Shown: in pieces, positions 11,311 through 22,550 of the stretch
How the letters are laid out: each line of letters opens with the position of its first letter
Position numbering within the stretch: the stretch's first letter is position 1
Assembly (NCBI RefSeq): GCF_001761485.1
Contig: NC_090771.1
Span: 1,798,001-1,862,000 of the forward strand
Direction of reading: 5' to 3'
Length of the DNA: 64,000 bases
DNA from: Yarrowia lipolytica
Taxonomy: Eukaryota > Ascomycota > Dipodascomycetes > Dipodascales
Notes under the pieces: model-generated
Seen by the model: only the letters and a program-made list of their open reading frames with translations
What the model was told of the DNA's origin: nothing
Database searches by the model: none
Made by a program: the position numbers and the translations under genes

Positions 11311-11646
11311 CTTGTATGACTACCTGAGGCATTTCCTCAAGACGAATGGCGTCCAAACGGACACTTCCCAACCCAAAGATTCTTTGCTGATGGTGCTCAT
11401 TCCCCGCCTTGCAGATCCCATCGACCCAAATAACGCCCCTGTCACTTCTATCGATGAGATGTACAAAAATACGAGAACTTATAGTTGGAAATCGGCGTGA
11501 ACCTGAGCTGGATTTAGGCTTGAAAGAAGGGATAATTGGAATGCTGGTAGCTAGCTGTAACCCACCATTACAGAGTGGTGGCTTGACTTCTTTCAAGAAA
11601 CTCGAAAATACGTTTTTCAGCGTCCGTATATGCAGTCAGAATCGTT
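11311..11646 (+). other. Unidentified coding-like patch, possible gene relic
   Basis: The forward strand here reads with protein-like composition (for example SQPKDSLLMVLIPRLADPID and, nearby, GNRREPELDLGLKEG), unlike the flanking AT-rich repeats. No domain is recognised and no start or stop makes a convincing gene. It may be the relic of a host gene or of a mobile element; the nearby Ty3/gypsy fossil makes the second possible. Confidence 0.25.
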
Positions 11647-11690
11647 AACGTATGCCCTGTGGATAGTGAACGACATGTTGCACAGTTACT

Positions 11691-11711
11691 TGTACTTGTA
11701 CTTGTACAAGT
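11691..11711. repeat. ACTTGT tandem ending in the palindrome ACTTGTACAAGT
   Basis: Three and a half copies of ACTTGT run into a perfect 12-base inverted repeat (11700-11711). The same word recurs across the window's spacers; see findings. Confidence 0.8.
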
Positions 11712-12099
11712 ATAAGTTCTGGAAAAAGGAGCACTGCAAAGTGATACAAATAATGGAGAGGGAGTACAATTACTTGCACTTGGTCAATTCGATCTAACTG
11801 TATCCTAAATCTTCACAGACGAGTGCTAACTGTATGACGTTCAACACGGTCTCAGCTACAAGTAGGACTACATAATAGAATGTAGAAGAATAAAAAAGAC
11901 GGGCTCAGCTGGGGTTAGTTAGCGCTGTAGGTGAAGTTTGGAAAATTTCTTCCTATTAACCTGTACCATCCGCTACTTATAGCTACATCCCAATTATCTA
12001 CTTGTCAAGGAGTCAGAGTGTTCACCAGAGGCTTCATGACATGCACCTCTGCTTCATTAATCGGGCCAACACCATGTTCACTACAAATACTGTAGCTTC

Positions 12100-12440
12100 A
12101 TTTGCTCGTCAGTTTCGGGGCGGTTAGACTTCGACAGCCTCAGAGCTCAGTCCAACTCGCGTTGTAACGTCTGCCACTGTTTCGAGATGGACAACTTGTC
12201 TCAATCACCCACGATCACTTCAAGCACCGTGGTATCTCACAACCCGGTCCATGTACAAGTTGGCAAGGGCTTCAGCCGCTAAATTATTTCTCGTGGCGAT
12301 AAGATGGGACATAAATCCCGGTCCACAACGACGCAGAGCGTGTTGTGCCCCTTTTGGATCTGCTTCAGTCCTACGATGAAGTCCATAGAGATGTGTGGTT
12401 CAGTTTAGCGTCAAACGGACGCCGGGGGAGCAACATCAGC
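12100..12440 (-). mobile_element. Ty3/gypsy LTR-retrotransposon integrase fossil
   Basis: The reverse strand shows recognisable pieces of a retroviral-type integrase catalytic core of the Ty3/gypsy (chromovirus-like) family, including the block around the first catalytic Asp (SMDFIVGL) and a VVVDR block just after it. The element is clearly broken several times and only about 340 bases are recognisable. No gag, reverse transcriptase or LTR could be identified nearby, so this is an old, isolated remnant. Yarrowia is known to carry Ty3/gypsy elements (Ylt1, Tyl6); which one this derives from cannot be told. Confidence 0.85.
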
Positions 12441-13004
12441 AACTGAGAAATGAAAATCCTAAGACATGCTGTAATGAGGCTATCCCATAAAGAATCGCAT
12501 TTCTTACAATACTAACTACTCCTCCATCACACCAACTACTGTGCGCTAAGCAGCTCTCGCGCGAGCAGGCACTTCTATTATAGGGTGCGCACTCATGAAC
12601 AAGATATACCACCACGACGCAAGAAAAGAGCGCTTACAGATACAAGAACTTCACAAAATTGTCTGATTTTATTAGAACAATTGAAATACGAAGTATTCAT
12701 CTAGATCTACCCCTCCCATGATGATTAACAACTCCCATCACACCAAAGTCTTAACTCCTACATCCAATAAAGATGCAATGATACAACCATTTTTTTTTAA
12801 TGGGCTGCGAGTTCAGAAAAATGCAGCTCGGCACTCTCTTTCACCTGCCATCTCCTGACTACTTGTAGCCCTGACACCTGACATCTCTCCATGACACATT
12901 TCCGCATGTCGCAAATATGGCCAAGCGACACTTATTTGACACATTGACACACCTCTTCGTGTCCACATGTCTTCACATCTGTTGATGATATGGAACATAT
13001 GTCA

Positions 13005-13070
13005 TTAATATGAACTGCGATCGAACCCGGAACAACTTTTATAGGTAACGCACTTGCCCTCACAGCACCT
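13005..13070 (-). other. tRNA-like sequence, possible tRNA pseudogene or SINE head
   Basis: On the reverse strand an A-box-like stretch (TGCTGTGAGGGCAAGTGC) is followed about 30 bases later by a B-box-like CGGGTTCGATCG. The T stem and acceptor stem do not pair, so it is not a functional tRNA. About 210 bases further along the same strand an A-rich tract (rc of 12789-12800) occurs, a layout compatible with a tRNA-derived SINE, but that is speculative. Confidence 0.3.
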
Positions 13071-13875
13071 TTGTCCCTTTATTGTAACAATGTCCGTGGT
13101 GATAACCAAAATGCAAGTACCCCTATATACCACACAATACAGTAACTCTCAACAGGTGATGAGTAGACAAGAGACTACTTGTACGCAGTAGCTTCAATGT
13201 GACTTTAGATGACGACCTTTCGTCCGCTCACGTACAACAAGGTAATATTAGATACTCCTGTGGTCCGACTCTTGGTTTCCTTCTCTACTTGTAGCCTCTA
13301 ATCTTGAAGATGCACGTAGTGTAGAACAACGAACACTCAACGTATACGTAAGCACAGTCACAACCACCGACTCCAAGTCTTCTGTCATTTCTTATCTTTA
13401 CGTCACTTACAATTTCTTCCACGGTCCACGGAATGCACACATGTGGATGTCAGCGGCTGAGACAATCACACGGCGTAATCAAATAATTACTCCAGAATGA
13501 CAGTCAGACTTCCCGGGTTTCCTCCGAGGTTATACGTGTGTGAATGTAGCAAACGAAGGTGAACATATTGTATCCCACCCTCATTCTACTAGTAGCACTC
13601 AGTGTACTGGTACAAGTAGCACACACTTTCCACGCATCATTACTACTTACACACACATGGGACATAATGACACACACATCCTATCGTACAAACTGAACAC
13701 ACTGATCGCACACATGCTCTCTCTGGTCACTCCATCCATTACTGCTGGAGCGCCTACATATTCATAAAAATCATCAAATCTCATAACGTCGTAGCGATAA
13801 ACCGCTTTTTAGCATACACAATAAATACATAAATCCCATGGTTAGTTTCAAGTGACCCGAATTCCAGAAGGTTCT

Positions 13876-15638
13876 TTAGCAGGCCTTGATGGTAGGGTAC
13901 AAGCTAGATTTCGAAGCCGAAGTGTCCTTGTTGGCAGCGGTGTCCTCAGCCTCGCCAGACTCAGTTTCCCGAGCCTCCTGCAGAACCCGTCGCAGGTAAG
14001 AAACAACCTCCAGATGCTTCTTCATCTGAGCAACCTGCATAGCCTTGGAGTCGGCAATGGCCATCTTGCCAAAGCCCTCCACCAGCTCGTCGTCGTCGTC
14101 AGACTCCTCCACGTTTGTGGTTCGAGCAGCTCGCTGGGTGACACCAACCGACATCTGTCGAACGTCCTCAAATCGAGACGAGAGCTGAGGCACGGTGGAT
14201 CGTGAGTAGGAGAGATCGGGGTAATGAGGAGCAGACACGCCATGGACGCCAGGGTGAGCGGGAGGGGCCACCTGGGGGGCCACGGGAGCAGCACCATGAG
14301 GAGCAGGAGCATGAGAGAAGGCATATCGGTAGCCCATAGGGTGGGGAAGATGGAACTCGGCAGGAGCCTCGTACTGGGGGTCCACAGACTTGATGTTGCC
14401 GTAAATGTTGGAGCCGAGCTGGTTGAGGAACTGGTCGGTCTCTTGATAGTCGCCCTGCTTGAAGGAGGGGAGCTGCTGCTGGGGAGGAGTGGCCTGATGA
14501 GGGGCAGCAGGAGCAGGAGTGGCGGAGGTAGTGGTGGCGGTTTGAGGGGTAGGAGAGGCCTGCTGCTGCTGTCCCTGGATACCGATGTACTGCTCGATGG
14601 TGGACAGCCGAGAGGCAATGTCGGACGAGTAGTTGGGAGTGACTCGGGCTCGCTTGATGTCGTCAAAAAAGTCCGAGGTGGTGTCCCACTGTCGCTTTCG
14701 GTCGATGGGGGCATGGGGATGCATAGGGGGAGTGGGCATGTGGCCAACCGCGGCGTACGAGGGCACCATGGGCACCTGCACCTGGGGTTGCGAGTATCGG
14801 TAGTAAGGGTACTCGTAGCCACTTGCGTAGGTGGGATACTGCATGTATCGCTGCTGCTGCTGCTGCTGCTGGTGGGTATGCTGCATATGGGGCTTGGCGT
14901 AAGCGTTGTGGGCCTGCTCGTTATCATCGGCGTGAGTCTTGACGTGCTTCTTAAGATCCTGAGGTCGCTTGAACGACTTGGTGCAGAAGTCGCACTTGTA
15001 CGGCTTGAGGGGCACGTGGACTCGGATATGAGAGGTAATGTGGTCTCGTTTGACGGTCACAATGCCACAGTTATCCCAGTTGCAGACCAGCGACAGGTTG
15101 TGTGTGCACTTTCGGCCGACGTGGGCATCACACAGATGAGCGTAGAGCTTCTCAGCGGAGCCAAAAGTCTTGCCACAAGGTCCCCATTTGCAGACGAGGT
15201 TCTCGCCGTCAGAACCGGAGCCGTTGGTGTTGGGGGAGCCCTCGGACCGCGGGGTAGTAATCTTGCCGGTGGCGTCCTCCTCGTCTGACGTCTTGTAAGT
15301 GGTGGCGTCGGGGGTAGTGTGTGCGGTGGAGGGGGAGATGGAGCCCATATCGCTCTGACCCGCGTCAGAGGACCGGTGGTGGGCCGAGACGGAAGATAGC
15401 AACATGTCGACAGAGTCACCGCCCACATTCATGTTGGCGGAGTAGTCAGAGGGAGAAATGGGGCTGTTGGGGCTAGCAGGGTACAGAGGCTTGTTGGCGG
15501 TTGTGTTGTTGACTTGGGGGGCAGCAGCAGAAGGGCGTGGTGGGGGAGCTGCTGAAAGACTGCTGCTGAGGCTGCTGCTTGCTGCTGCTGCTGTTGCTGT
15601 GGTGGCTGGCTCTGGGCCAGGTAGGGGTAAGAGGCCAT
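13876..15638 (-). CDS. RIM101: pH-response zinc-finger transcription factor Rim101/PacC (N-terminal frame interrupted)
   Basis: Three C2H2 fingers characteristic of Rim101/PacC are present in the long open frame that starts at ATG 15432 (518 residues): [10 protein letters not shown]..., [11 protein letters not shown]... and [19 protein letters not shown]. Family knowledge: it is activated by C-terminal proteolysis at alkaline pH and controls alkaline genes, in Yarrowia the XPR2 protease. The C-terminal half carries YPDL and YPTI, matching the YPX(L/I) motifs bound by Rim20/PalA, with an acidic box ([13 protein letters not shown]) between them. A better start is the ATG at 15638 ([13 protein letters not shown] then six or seven Q), but that frame is out of register with the fingers. 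The finger frame is open without stops from 15432 back past 15638, so a small length change in the CAG/CAA run near 15570-15600 would explain it. It could be a strain variant, a sequence error, or genuine use of the internal ATG. Confidence 0.93.
14852..14872 (-). repeat. Poly-glutamine (CAG)7 tract in RIM101
   Basis: Seven consecutive CAG codons (read on the reverse strand) encode glutamine after HTH in Rim101. The tract is pure, so prone to length change, but here it keeps the frame. Confidence 0.85.
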
Positions 15639-18600
15639 GATATAGTTGTGTTATTTTTTTTGCGCTGTCGTTACCTCACTAAACAGTTGTTGGGGTTGAT
15701 AGGTGCTTTTGTGGGTCTGTCGGAAAAAGGATTGCTCTTGATATGATGGGGTGGCAGGTGTGGTGCTGAAATACAGAAAGAGACTTGGAAGACTAAATGT
15801 GCCAAGACCCCAAAACGGGAACAAAGGAGCAGGGGCCAAGACGGCACGCAACCTGTGGGGCGGAGTATTTGTATTACTTGAGCTGAGAGACGACTGATAC
15901 CTATTTTTTGCATCCAAAAAAAAGGGCGGTAACGACTCCCATTTTTTTCACGATCGTTATCGTGAACTACTGGTCCCATGAACTCTGCCATCTCGGAAAT
16001 ACAGCGCCATTTCCCAACTCACTCTAAAAGTGAAGGAATGATCAAAGTCTAAAAGTTACCCGGACGGCGAGTTTAACCTTGGATTTAAGGTTGTAAAGTT
16101 CTCTTTGTCTGCAAGCGGCTGTGTCGCACTTTTATCCACGTGTCGGAGAACAAGGGGGAGACCGTTGGAGTTCATAGTTGGGGTATTACTTGAGGTTCGA
16201 AGCGTTACTTGGCGGTTAGTCGCTTGATAGTGAGGCTTTTAAGCTGATCTTTTAATGCCCAGTGACGTAAGTCAACTATTTTTAATGTAAGAGGGATTAC
16301 TGTTCCAGTAACAGTAAGCGAACCTGTGCATTCAGCAAAAGAGGAACGATAAGGCTTCTGAATACCAGTACAACACACCCTCAGTCGCGTTACACCGACA
16401 GTGTCGTGTAGGGCGTCGCTATCGTCTTCCGATCAGTCTACTGTATGTAGCCATAGCTGTAAATCTATTGTTGCAAATACGAGCCGATGGGTCTGTTGGG
16501 TGGGTGCGCTGCCAGGGTAGCACAAGTAAAAGTTGAGCTCGGGCTTGTTTTGCAACCGACTATAAGTACTTGTGTATCTCACAACCGAACGTGCAACACA
16601 ATGCCCCACGTCGCTTGGCGTTTCTTAGTGGACTTCCTCTCAGTATCGTACACTAAAGGTCCGATTGGGGATGTATCTTCGCTGTGTCTTGTTGACCTGT
16701 CGGTTCTGACTCCAATTTTGGCTGGTCGTGTGCATGATTATGCTATCAGGCCAATTTTTCCCTGTCGTATCCTATTTATACCGTGCTCCTTTCGCTATGG
16801 CACATTGACCATATAGTCGACTGTGTTATCTATGCTGCTCACATCTGTGGCACACTATCATAAGAGCCCCAGACTCGTGGTTGGGCGCCAAAGCAGCCAA
16901 GAGCAGACCAGCCTTTCAGCCGTGGCAGGCAGGCCTAGCCTATCCGGCTGCACTAAGTCTGCAATCTGACCAGTGTGTGCAGCGTGTGCAGCGTCGGATT
17001 ATTGAAGTTTTTCTCAGTAATATGGCGTCTTGAAACTCGGTTGTCTTACTGTTCATATCATTCCACACCACCCTCTTTTCGCTCTAAAATCCACACTTCT
17101 TTCTCCCATCACGCAATCGCAAAGACTGGGCAGTGACAGATCCTCATCTTGGCGGCTCGGCTATTCTTGCGCCGGGTGGACCCAGCATGCTGACTGAGTC
17201 TTAACAAGCCAAGATATTGGCACTGAGGCCTACCATGCTTACGAAGTGTGGGGCGAATGTATTCAACGGGAGCTATAGCTACAGCACTTGTAGTTGTCCT
17301 GGTACTCATACAAGTGCAGCTCGAAGTTTTGCGTCGAGTGGTTTCCCACGGATCGTATTCCTTTTTTCACTTTCAATTTCCAGAAGGAGATGGCGCCGGT
17401 ACGAGTGTGACCAACGGCGGGTACATCAGATAAGAATGGCAGCCACGCATACAGTGCTCTGATTGGCCCGATTCACCCCGACAGGGTCTTCATTTGTTTT
17501 AGAGCTTAGACTGTAAGATAAAATGACACCATACTTGAAAGAGCTACAGATATACTGTAGCCTCCTTCCATAAATTACAAGCTATTAGATCCACCAAAAT
17601 TAAACGCACGCGTCACGGTGAGACAGCCGAAACAGAGGTTAAGGACAGCACAATTCTTGCTGTGTTTTCTTTTTCTATGGCTCTTCCGGCCCCCTTTCGA
17701 CGTCCTGCAACGCGGTAAAACCATGCTTAGATGTGAGGTTGAATAATACGACACTTTAGATAAGGGTAACAGGAGTAGGAAAAGAGGGGTTAGCACAATA
17801 TGCCTTACACGACGGATGAACAAATGATACTTGTACAATTACAAGACAGATTTTGACGTTTGACATATGCACAAGTCGTTTGTCCATAAGTACGTTTTGG
17901 CATGGTACCCCTCAACAGTCATATACAGCCATTATGAGAGTCATACTCCTCCCTGTTGGTATCGTACACAAGTCTACACCTCTGCAAAGACCCGTATTCG
18001 CTCTCTCACGTCTGCCTATCATAACAAAGATGATGAGAAGGGAATGGGAAGAGCAGCAGGTAAAACATTCACATAAAGATGGTCACATAAAGCCTGTCTG
18101 AGAACTGAGAACTGAAAATATCAGGATGGCTACTGCAGTATCGTAGAAAAGTCAAGAGGAAATTAGCAGCTCATGCCTATGAGATATCATACATCCTTCT
18201 GGTGCGTACTCCACCATAACAAAAGCCGTTGCATAAGCCGAGTTACACGCAGCATTTGGGCTTTTTGCCTTTCCCAGAACAAAGATTATCTGTCTTTTTT
18301 TTTTGGCCATAGTAGTGCGAACGCTAATTATGAGGGGATCTATTTTTCGGGCCCTCTATTTTCGGTCCACTCTCCGAAATAGCCAAAAATGTACACATTA
18401 TGTGTACCCTAACCCGCACTCTAATCTGAGATGCGCACATCACATAACCGGTCTTCTGACCCACGCTAATCTAAATTGGAAGTTCGATGCACCGAACGAA
18501 AATAGAAATAATTACCTCGTCTGTAATACAACAGACGTGGGACCAACAATCAAGAAAGAAACACTACGGGATGAGCCTCGGTATCACCGCAACAACACCC

Positions 18601-21098
18601 GAAGCTTCGTAGCACACGTGTCTCAAACAAAACTCTACCCATTGCTAATCTGAAGGTTCTACTGTAACTCAGCTCTAAGCTCTTGCCGAACGTTATCGTT
18701 GTAACCGCAAGAGTGCATGTATTAAAAATGAGCATGCACAAAGACCAAGGCCTGTCTTTTTTATTAATTTTTTTTTATAGCGATGTCGTGTTTTAATACT
18801 GAAACAGGAGATGACCCGAACGGGGAATTTGAAACAGTGCCGTGGCGAAGCTGCCGTAAGGGTGTTTGAATCTCTCAATGCTTACCTACAAAGCCTGGTA
18901 TAGCACTGCAAAAGCTACAAGTACATACTGGAGTGTATTGACTCGAGAGCTCGGTTGCTGTGATCTAAAACGCTCGATTAGTGCAGAACCAGTGATCTAA
19001 AGTCAGAGTGGAATTGAGTGACCAGGAAAGAGTAAAAGTTGACCACAAGGAGTGAAAAACGTCGGAATTTAAAAAGTGCGGGAAAACGTGATTTTCCGGC
19101 TATCAATGTTCCATTACTGTTCCATACATTCCATACATTCCTGGGATCTTCTTACCGATAGTTGCACCTCTATATTAAGCAATCATTATTGTAACATCGG
19201 AAGTACTGTAGCAATTGGACGCCAGGGGAGCACAGTCTACAGTACGAGTACAACAAACGACTATAAAAGCTTTCATAGAGCTGACTATCCGCGCATGACC
19301 CTTATTGCTCTTGACCGGCCGGTTGAACGGGAGGGTGACCGATTTAGAGAGTTTGTGTTTCCAAGGATCCAATGTCAATTGCGGGGCTATAGCAAACTGA
19401 TTGAGTCCGATGATGAAAATCCTTGGGCTCGAGCACATTTCTGTCAAGTCCGTTTGTCAAGATTATCGTCCGGAAAGGGCTCTACTACGATACCTTCACC
19501 TCGAGGTTACATGCAAGATCCAGGCCAGCCAGTAACGTAACATCAACTTGTACATTGAATATGAGACGAACAGTAAAAGGTATGGCCAGCTGTGAATGTT
19601 GCTCGTTATTTCCACTTGTCTGCGAGAGCCGTATATACTGTTGGCATAGAACGAACACTCCATAAGTGCCATCGCGAGCATCGCGCAGGACATTACAAAC
19701 CGATTCTGTCAAGTACATACCAATGTTGGAGCTGGAGCCTACCATTCTCGGTTTTCACTTTTCAGAATTTATAATCGTCAGCTTGTATTGTAGAAATCAC
19801 ACCCCTCTTGCCAAGTTCAAGATAACAAATAGCACATATTTGTAGTTTTACAAGCACTTGTACAAGTAAGGATCGGAGTATCATATCGAATCCACGTGCA
19901 GGGCGGATCACACCCAAGTACACCCCTTCCCCCTATTGTTGACGTCAGTTGGGCCACACAAATAGTACTTTATAAATGATCACAGTAATACAAATTACCA
20001 ATTACAAATTACCAAAAGTACAGTACATACTGTTCTACAGTTAGGGTGCTGCCAGGGTTGAAGTGTCTCTTTTGACATATTAATCAACCACAGGCGTCCA
20101 TATTCACCGCTCCGAATTTGTCACATCAACAGCCCTGCAGTTCCTCACAGCCTGTCACGCGATCACCCCCAGTATGTACCAGTACGAGTACAAGTTACCG
20201 AAATTACAAGTACAGTAACTATTTAATAAGCGACGTATGTACGGTAGGCGTGTGTTGATACTGTAGCAACAAGGACCGTGAATACAGTGCAATGACATGG
20301 CCGAGGGACACACTGCACTAACTCTGATACTGTACAGTCGTACTTACTGGCGATACGGCTACAGTACGAGTAGCACAGACTCGAAACCACGATACCCCTA
20401 GCCCCTATCGAACAGTGTGATACATCGCATAATTCAATTTTACAGCATGTACAGTGCTTGTAGACCAGGCTGGTCAGGGTGGTGGGGCTAAAACGTGCCA
20501 GATTTTCCCATCCCAAGTTAATTAATAAGTCAGCCCGTTTCATCCCGCCCAGATATGCTTAGTCTAAGGTACGACGAGCTACGACCAGCCCTTAATTATG
20601 AACGACAGGCGACCAACAGATATGCAGTGCGAGTGAGAGCACAAGCAGAAGCACTGTACAATATGCAATGGACAAAGCAAAGGGCTTCCAGTTCACATGT
20701 TTCCCAGATGTGGGCGCTTTTTGGTCCTCTTTCGGCCCCGCTGTCGCTCAGTGCTACCAGGATATACACACTGTACTCAGCCCTGTTCAACTTAGACCAC
20801 AGAGTTCGGCATATGGTGGGATCCGTCTTATGCAGGTCCATGTACAGACAGGCCCCAACGGATATATAGTGGAGTCGGGCCGTACTTGTAAGGTGTATGA
20901 GCGTGTATTTTTTCACCGCGTGTACGGCTCTTTCAAAAAAACACGTTTGAATCGCCACTTCTTCACCTTTAACGCGCTTTGTCTTTGTGTCGAGCTCCAC
21001 AAGCCCCCTGAAGACAGATCTTCCAAACAAAAGGTAATTCGCACATCTCCAACAAACAACACTATTTTCGACCGTCTAAAGAGCCACAAAAACAGCAA
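15639..21098. other. Gene-poor 5.4 kb stretch between RIM101 and RHO4
   Basis: This is the longest gene-free interval in the window, between two divergent genes. Open frames (the longest about 150 codons at 19076-19540) have neither domain matches nor Yarrowia-like codon use. A perfect ACTTGTACAAGT palindrome occurs at 19856-19867 and GTAC-centred words are frequent from 19.8 to 20.4 kb. The part nearest 15.64 kb is the long RIM101 leader or promoter. I can support no gene here. Confidence 0.55.
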
Positions 21099-21893
21099 AT
21101 GTCGTCCCTCAAGCGACTCAGCTACTACCGCACATCCGAGTCCGCCAACCCGAGCAGCTTCGAGTTCATCGAAACGGCGGAATCCGCACAACCAGACGTC
21201 CACATCAAGGTGGTGGTGGTAGGAGATGGAGGCTGTGGAAAAACATGTCTGCTGGTGTCGTACTCGCAGGGTGTCTTTCCCGAGCGATATATACCGACGG
21301 TCTTTGAGAACTACATAACCACGCTCAAGGGGCCCAAAGGAGAGATTATCGAGCTGGCGTTATGGGACACAGCAGGACAGGAGGAGTACGACCGGCTCAG
21401 ACCACTCTCGTACCCAGACGTGGATGTGCTGCTGGTGTGCTACAGCGTGGACTCGCCGTCATCGTTTGAAAACGTGGCCGAAAAGTGGTTCCCTGAGGTG
21501 ACGCATTTCTGTCCAGACACGCCAGTGGTGCTGGTATGTCTCAAAACCGATCTCAGAGCCGATTCCACATCCGCCCATTATCTCAAAGCTCAGGGACTGA
21601 GCCACATCACGCCGACGCAGGGCAAATCCATGGCACAGAGACTCGGAGTGTACAAATACATGGAGTGCTCATCAAAGGACATGTCTGGCGTTAGAGAGGT
21701 GTTTGCAGTCGCCATGGGAGCGGTGCTGAAGGAAAAAGGGAGATCAAAGAGAACCAAACCTGTGCGATCACAAAGTAAAGGGGCAGCGGCAGCAGCAGCG
21801 TCAGCCACACGTCCAAAATTACAATCCAGACCAGCCTCGGAACCGATCGAGAAGAAGAAGAAGAAGAAACGACACCAGTGCTTGGTGTTGTAG
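21099..21893 (+). CDS. RHO4: Rho-family small GTPase, Rho4-like
   Basis: The 264-residue protein has all G boxes: P-loop GDGGCGKT (42-49), effector-loop YIPTVFENY with Thr67, DTAGQEEY (90-97), LKTDL for guanine recognition, and CSSK. The phrases GPKGEIIELALWDTAGQEEY and WFPEVTHFCPDTPVVLV match Rho4 best. It has a 35-residue N-terminal extension and an alanine/serine-rich hypervariable tail with a lysine run (KKKKKK) before the CAAX box CLVL, predicting geranylgeranylation and plasma-membrane targeting. Family knowledge: Rho4 helps with septum formation, wall-glucanase delivery and formin activation. The ATG at 21099 is preceded by an A-rich leader and no intron is needed. The gene converges on DAD1. 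Rho4 rather than another Rho is inferred by motif similarity. Confidence 0.9.
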   Translation: MSSLKRLSYYRTSESANPSSFEFIETAESAQPDVHIKVVVVGDGGCGKTCLLVSYSQGVFPERYIPTVFENYITTLKGPKGEIIELALWDTAGQEEYDRLRPLSYPDVDVLLVCYSVDSPSSFENVAEKWFPEVTHFCPDTPVVLVCLKTDLRADSTSAHYLKAQGLSHITPTQGKSMAQRLGVYKYMECSSKDMSGVREVFAVAMGAVLKEKGRSKRTKPVRSQSKGAAAAAASATRPKLQSRPASEPIEKKKKKKRHQCLVL

Positions 21894-22283
21894 AAAGCAT
21901 CAACCACAGCTAACAAGGGGTGATATAGTAATGCATTATGATGAGAAGGATACAAGAGGGCGCGACGTCTGTGTAACGGCAATGAACGGTAGCAGCCGTA
22001 TTATTATATGTACGAGTACATATAATGTAGGAGTTGTGTGGTAGCTCTACTTGTGCATACTGTGCCAGTGGCCCAGTTCATCTACGGAGGTACAAACTGT
22101 AGAGTAGAATTTTTAATCCTACAAGTAGATACTTGTACTATAGACCTAGATCACATAACTCGAAATCTGAAAACCGGCCATTTACTCATCTCAAAGCACT
22201 CATCAGTTCATTAGAATACATTTATAAATAATCGTCTGCAAGTCCATCAGGCCCTTACTCGTAACTCGCAACTCCAAATTACA
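21894..22283. other. Intergenic between convergent RHO4 and DAD1
   Basis: These 390 bases hold only 3' flanks, with several GTAC-centred words (22010-22140). No gene was recognised. Confidence 0.6.
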
Positions 22284-22550
22284 CTACTCTTTGGTAGTGT
22301 CTACCTCGATGTCTCCGTCCTCCGTCTTCACCAGATCCTCATTCACGGTGTTGTAAAAGTGGCTCCACATTTCTGCGAGCTCTTCAGACTTTTGAGACAG
22401 GCCCACAGTGTGTTCCAACGAACGGTTCAGCGCGTTCAGGTTGTTGAGCACGTCTTCCATGCTGGCCGAGATGTTTTTGATGTACTGGTCCCGTTGTCGC
22501 TCGAAATAAGACCGTTTGTCTTCCGTAGGAAACATGCTGACTCTGCTCAT
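22284..22550 (-). CDS. DAD1: DASH/Dam1 complex subunit Dad1
   Basis: The 88-residue protein carries the Dad1 signature: YFERQRDQYIKNI (15-27), then VLNNLNALNRSLE (34-46) and WSHFYNTVN (62-70), mostly helical. Family knowledge: Dad1 is one of ten subunits of the DASH ring that couples kinetochores to microtubules in fungi. The acidic tail (EDGDIEVDTTKE) follows the conserved part. The start at ATG 22550 gives MSRVSMFP; a second Met at position 6 is also possible. It shares a 208-base divergent promoter with PRP31. Confidence 0.9.
   Translation of the reverse strand: MSRVSMFPTEDKRSYFERQRDQYIKNISASMEDVLNNLNALNRSLEHTVGLSQKSEELAEMWSHFYNTVNEDLVKTEDGDIEVDTTKE

Larger units (their letters stand above)
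8922..13875. other. Gene-poor 5 kb stretch between FLC and RIM101
   Basis: No intact gene was found. It contains a CACT/CACA simple-repeat patch (9964-10012), a run of ACTTGT repeats ending in a palindrome (11691-11711), a coding-like but unidentified patch (about 11311-11646), a Ty3/gypsy integrase fossil (about 12100-12440) and a tRNA-like sequence (about 13005-13070). These are listed separately. Confidence 0.6.

Noticed and set aside
14224-15288. A 354-codon open frame on the + strand opposite RIM101
   Set aside because: Antisense of zinc-finger and proline/glutamine-rich codons; no recognisable domain.
19076-19540. A 154-codon + strand frame in the RIM101-RHO4 desert
   Set aside because: It begins in AT-rich sequence, has scattered rare codons and no domain; likely chance.
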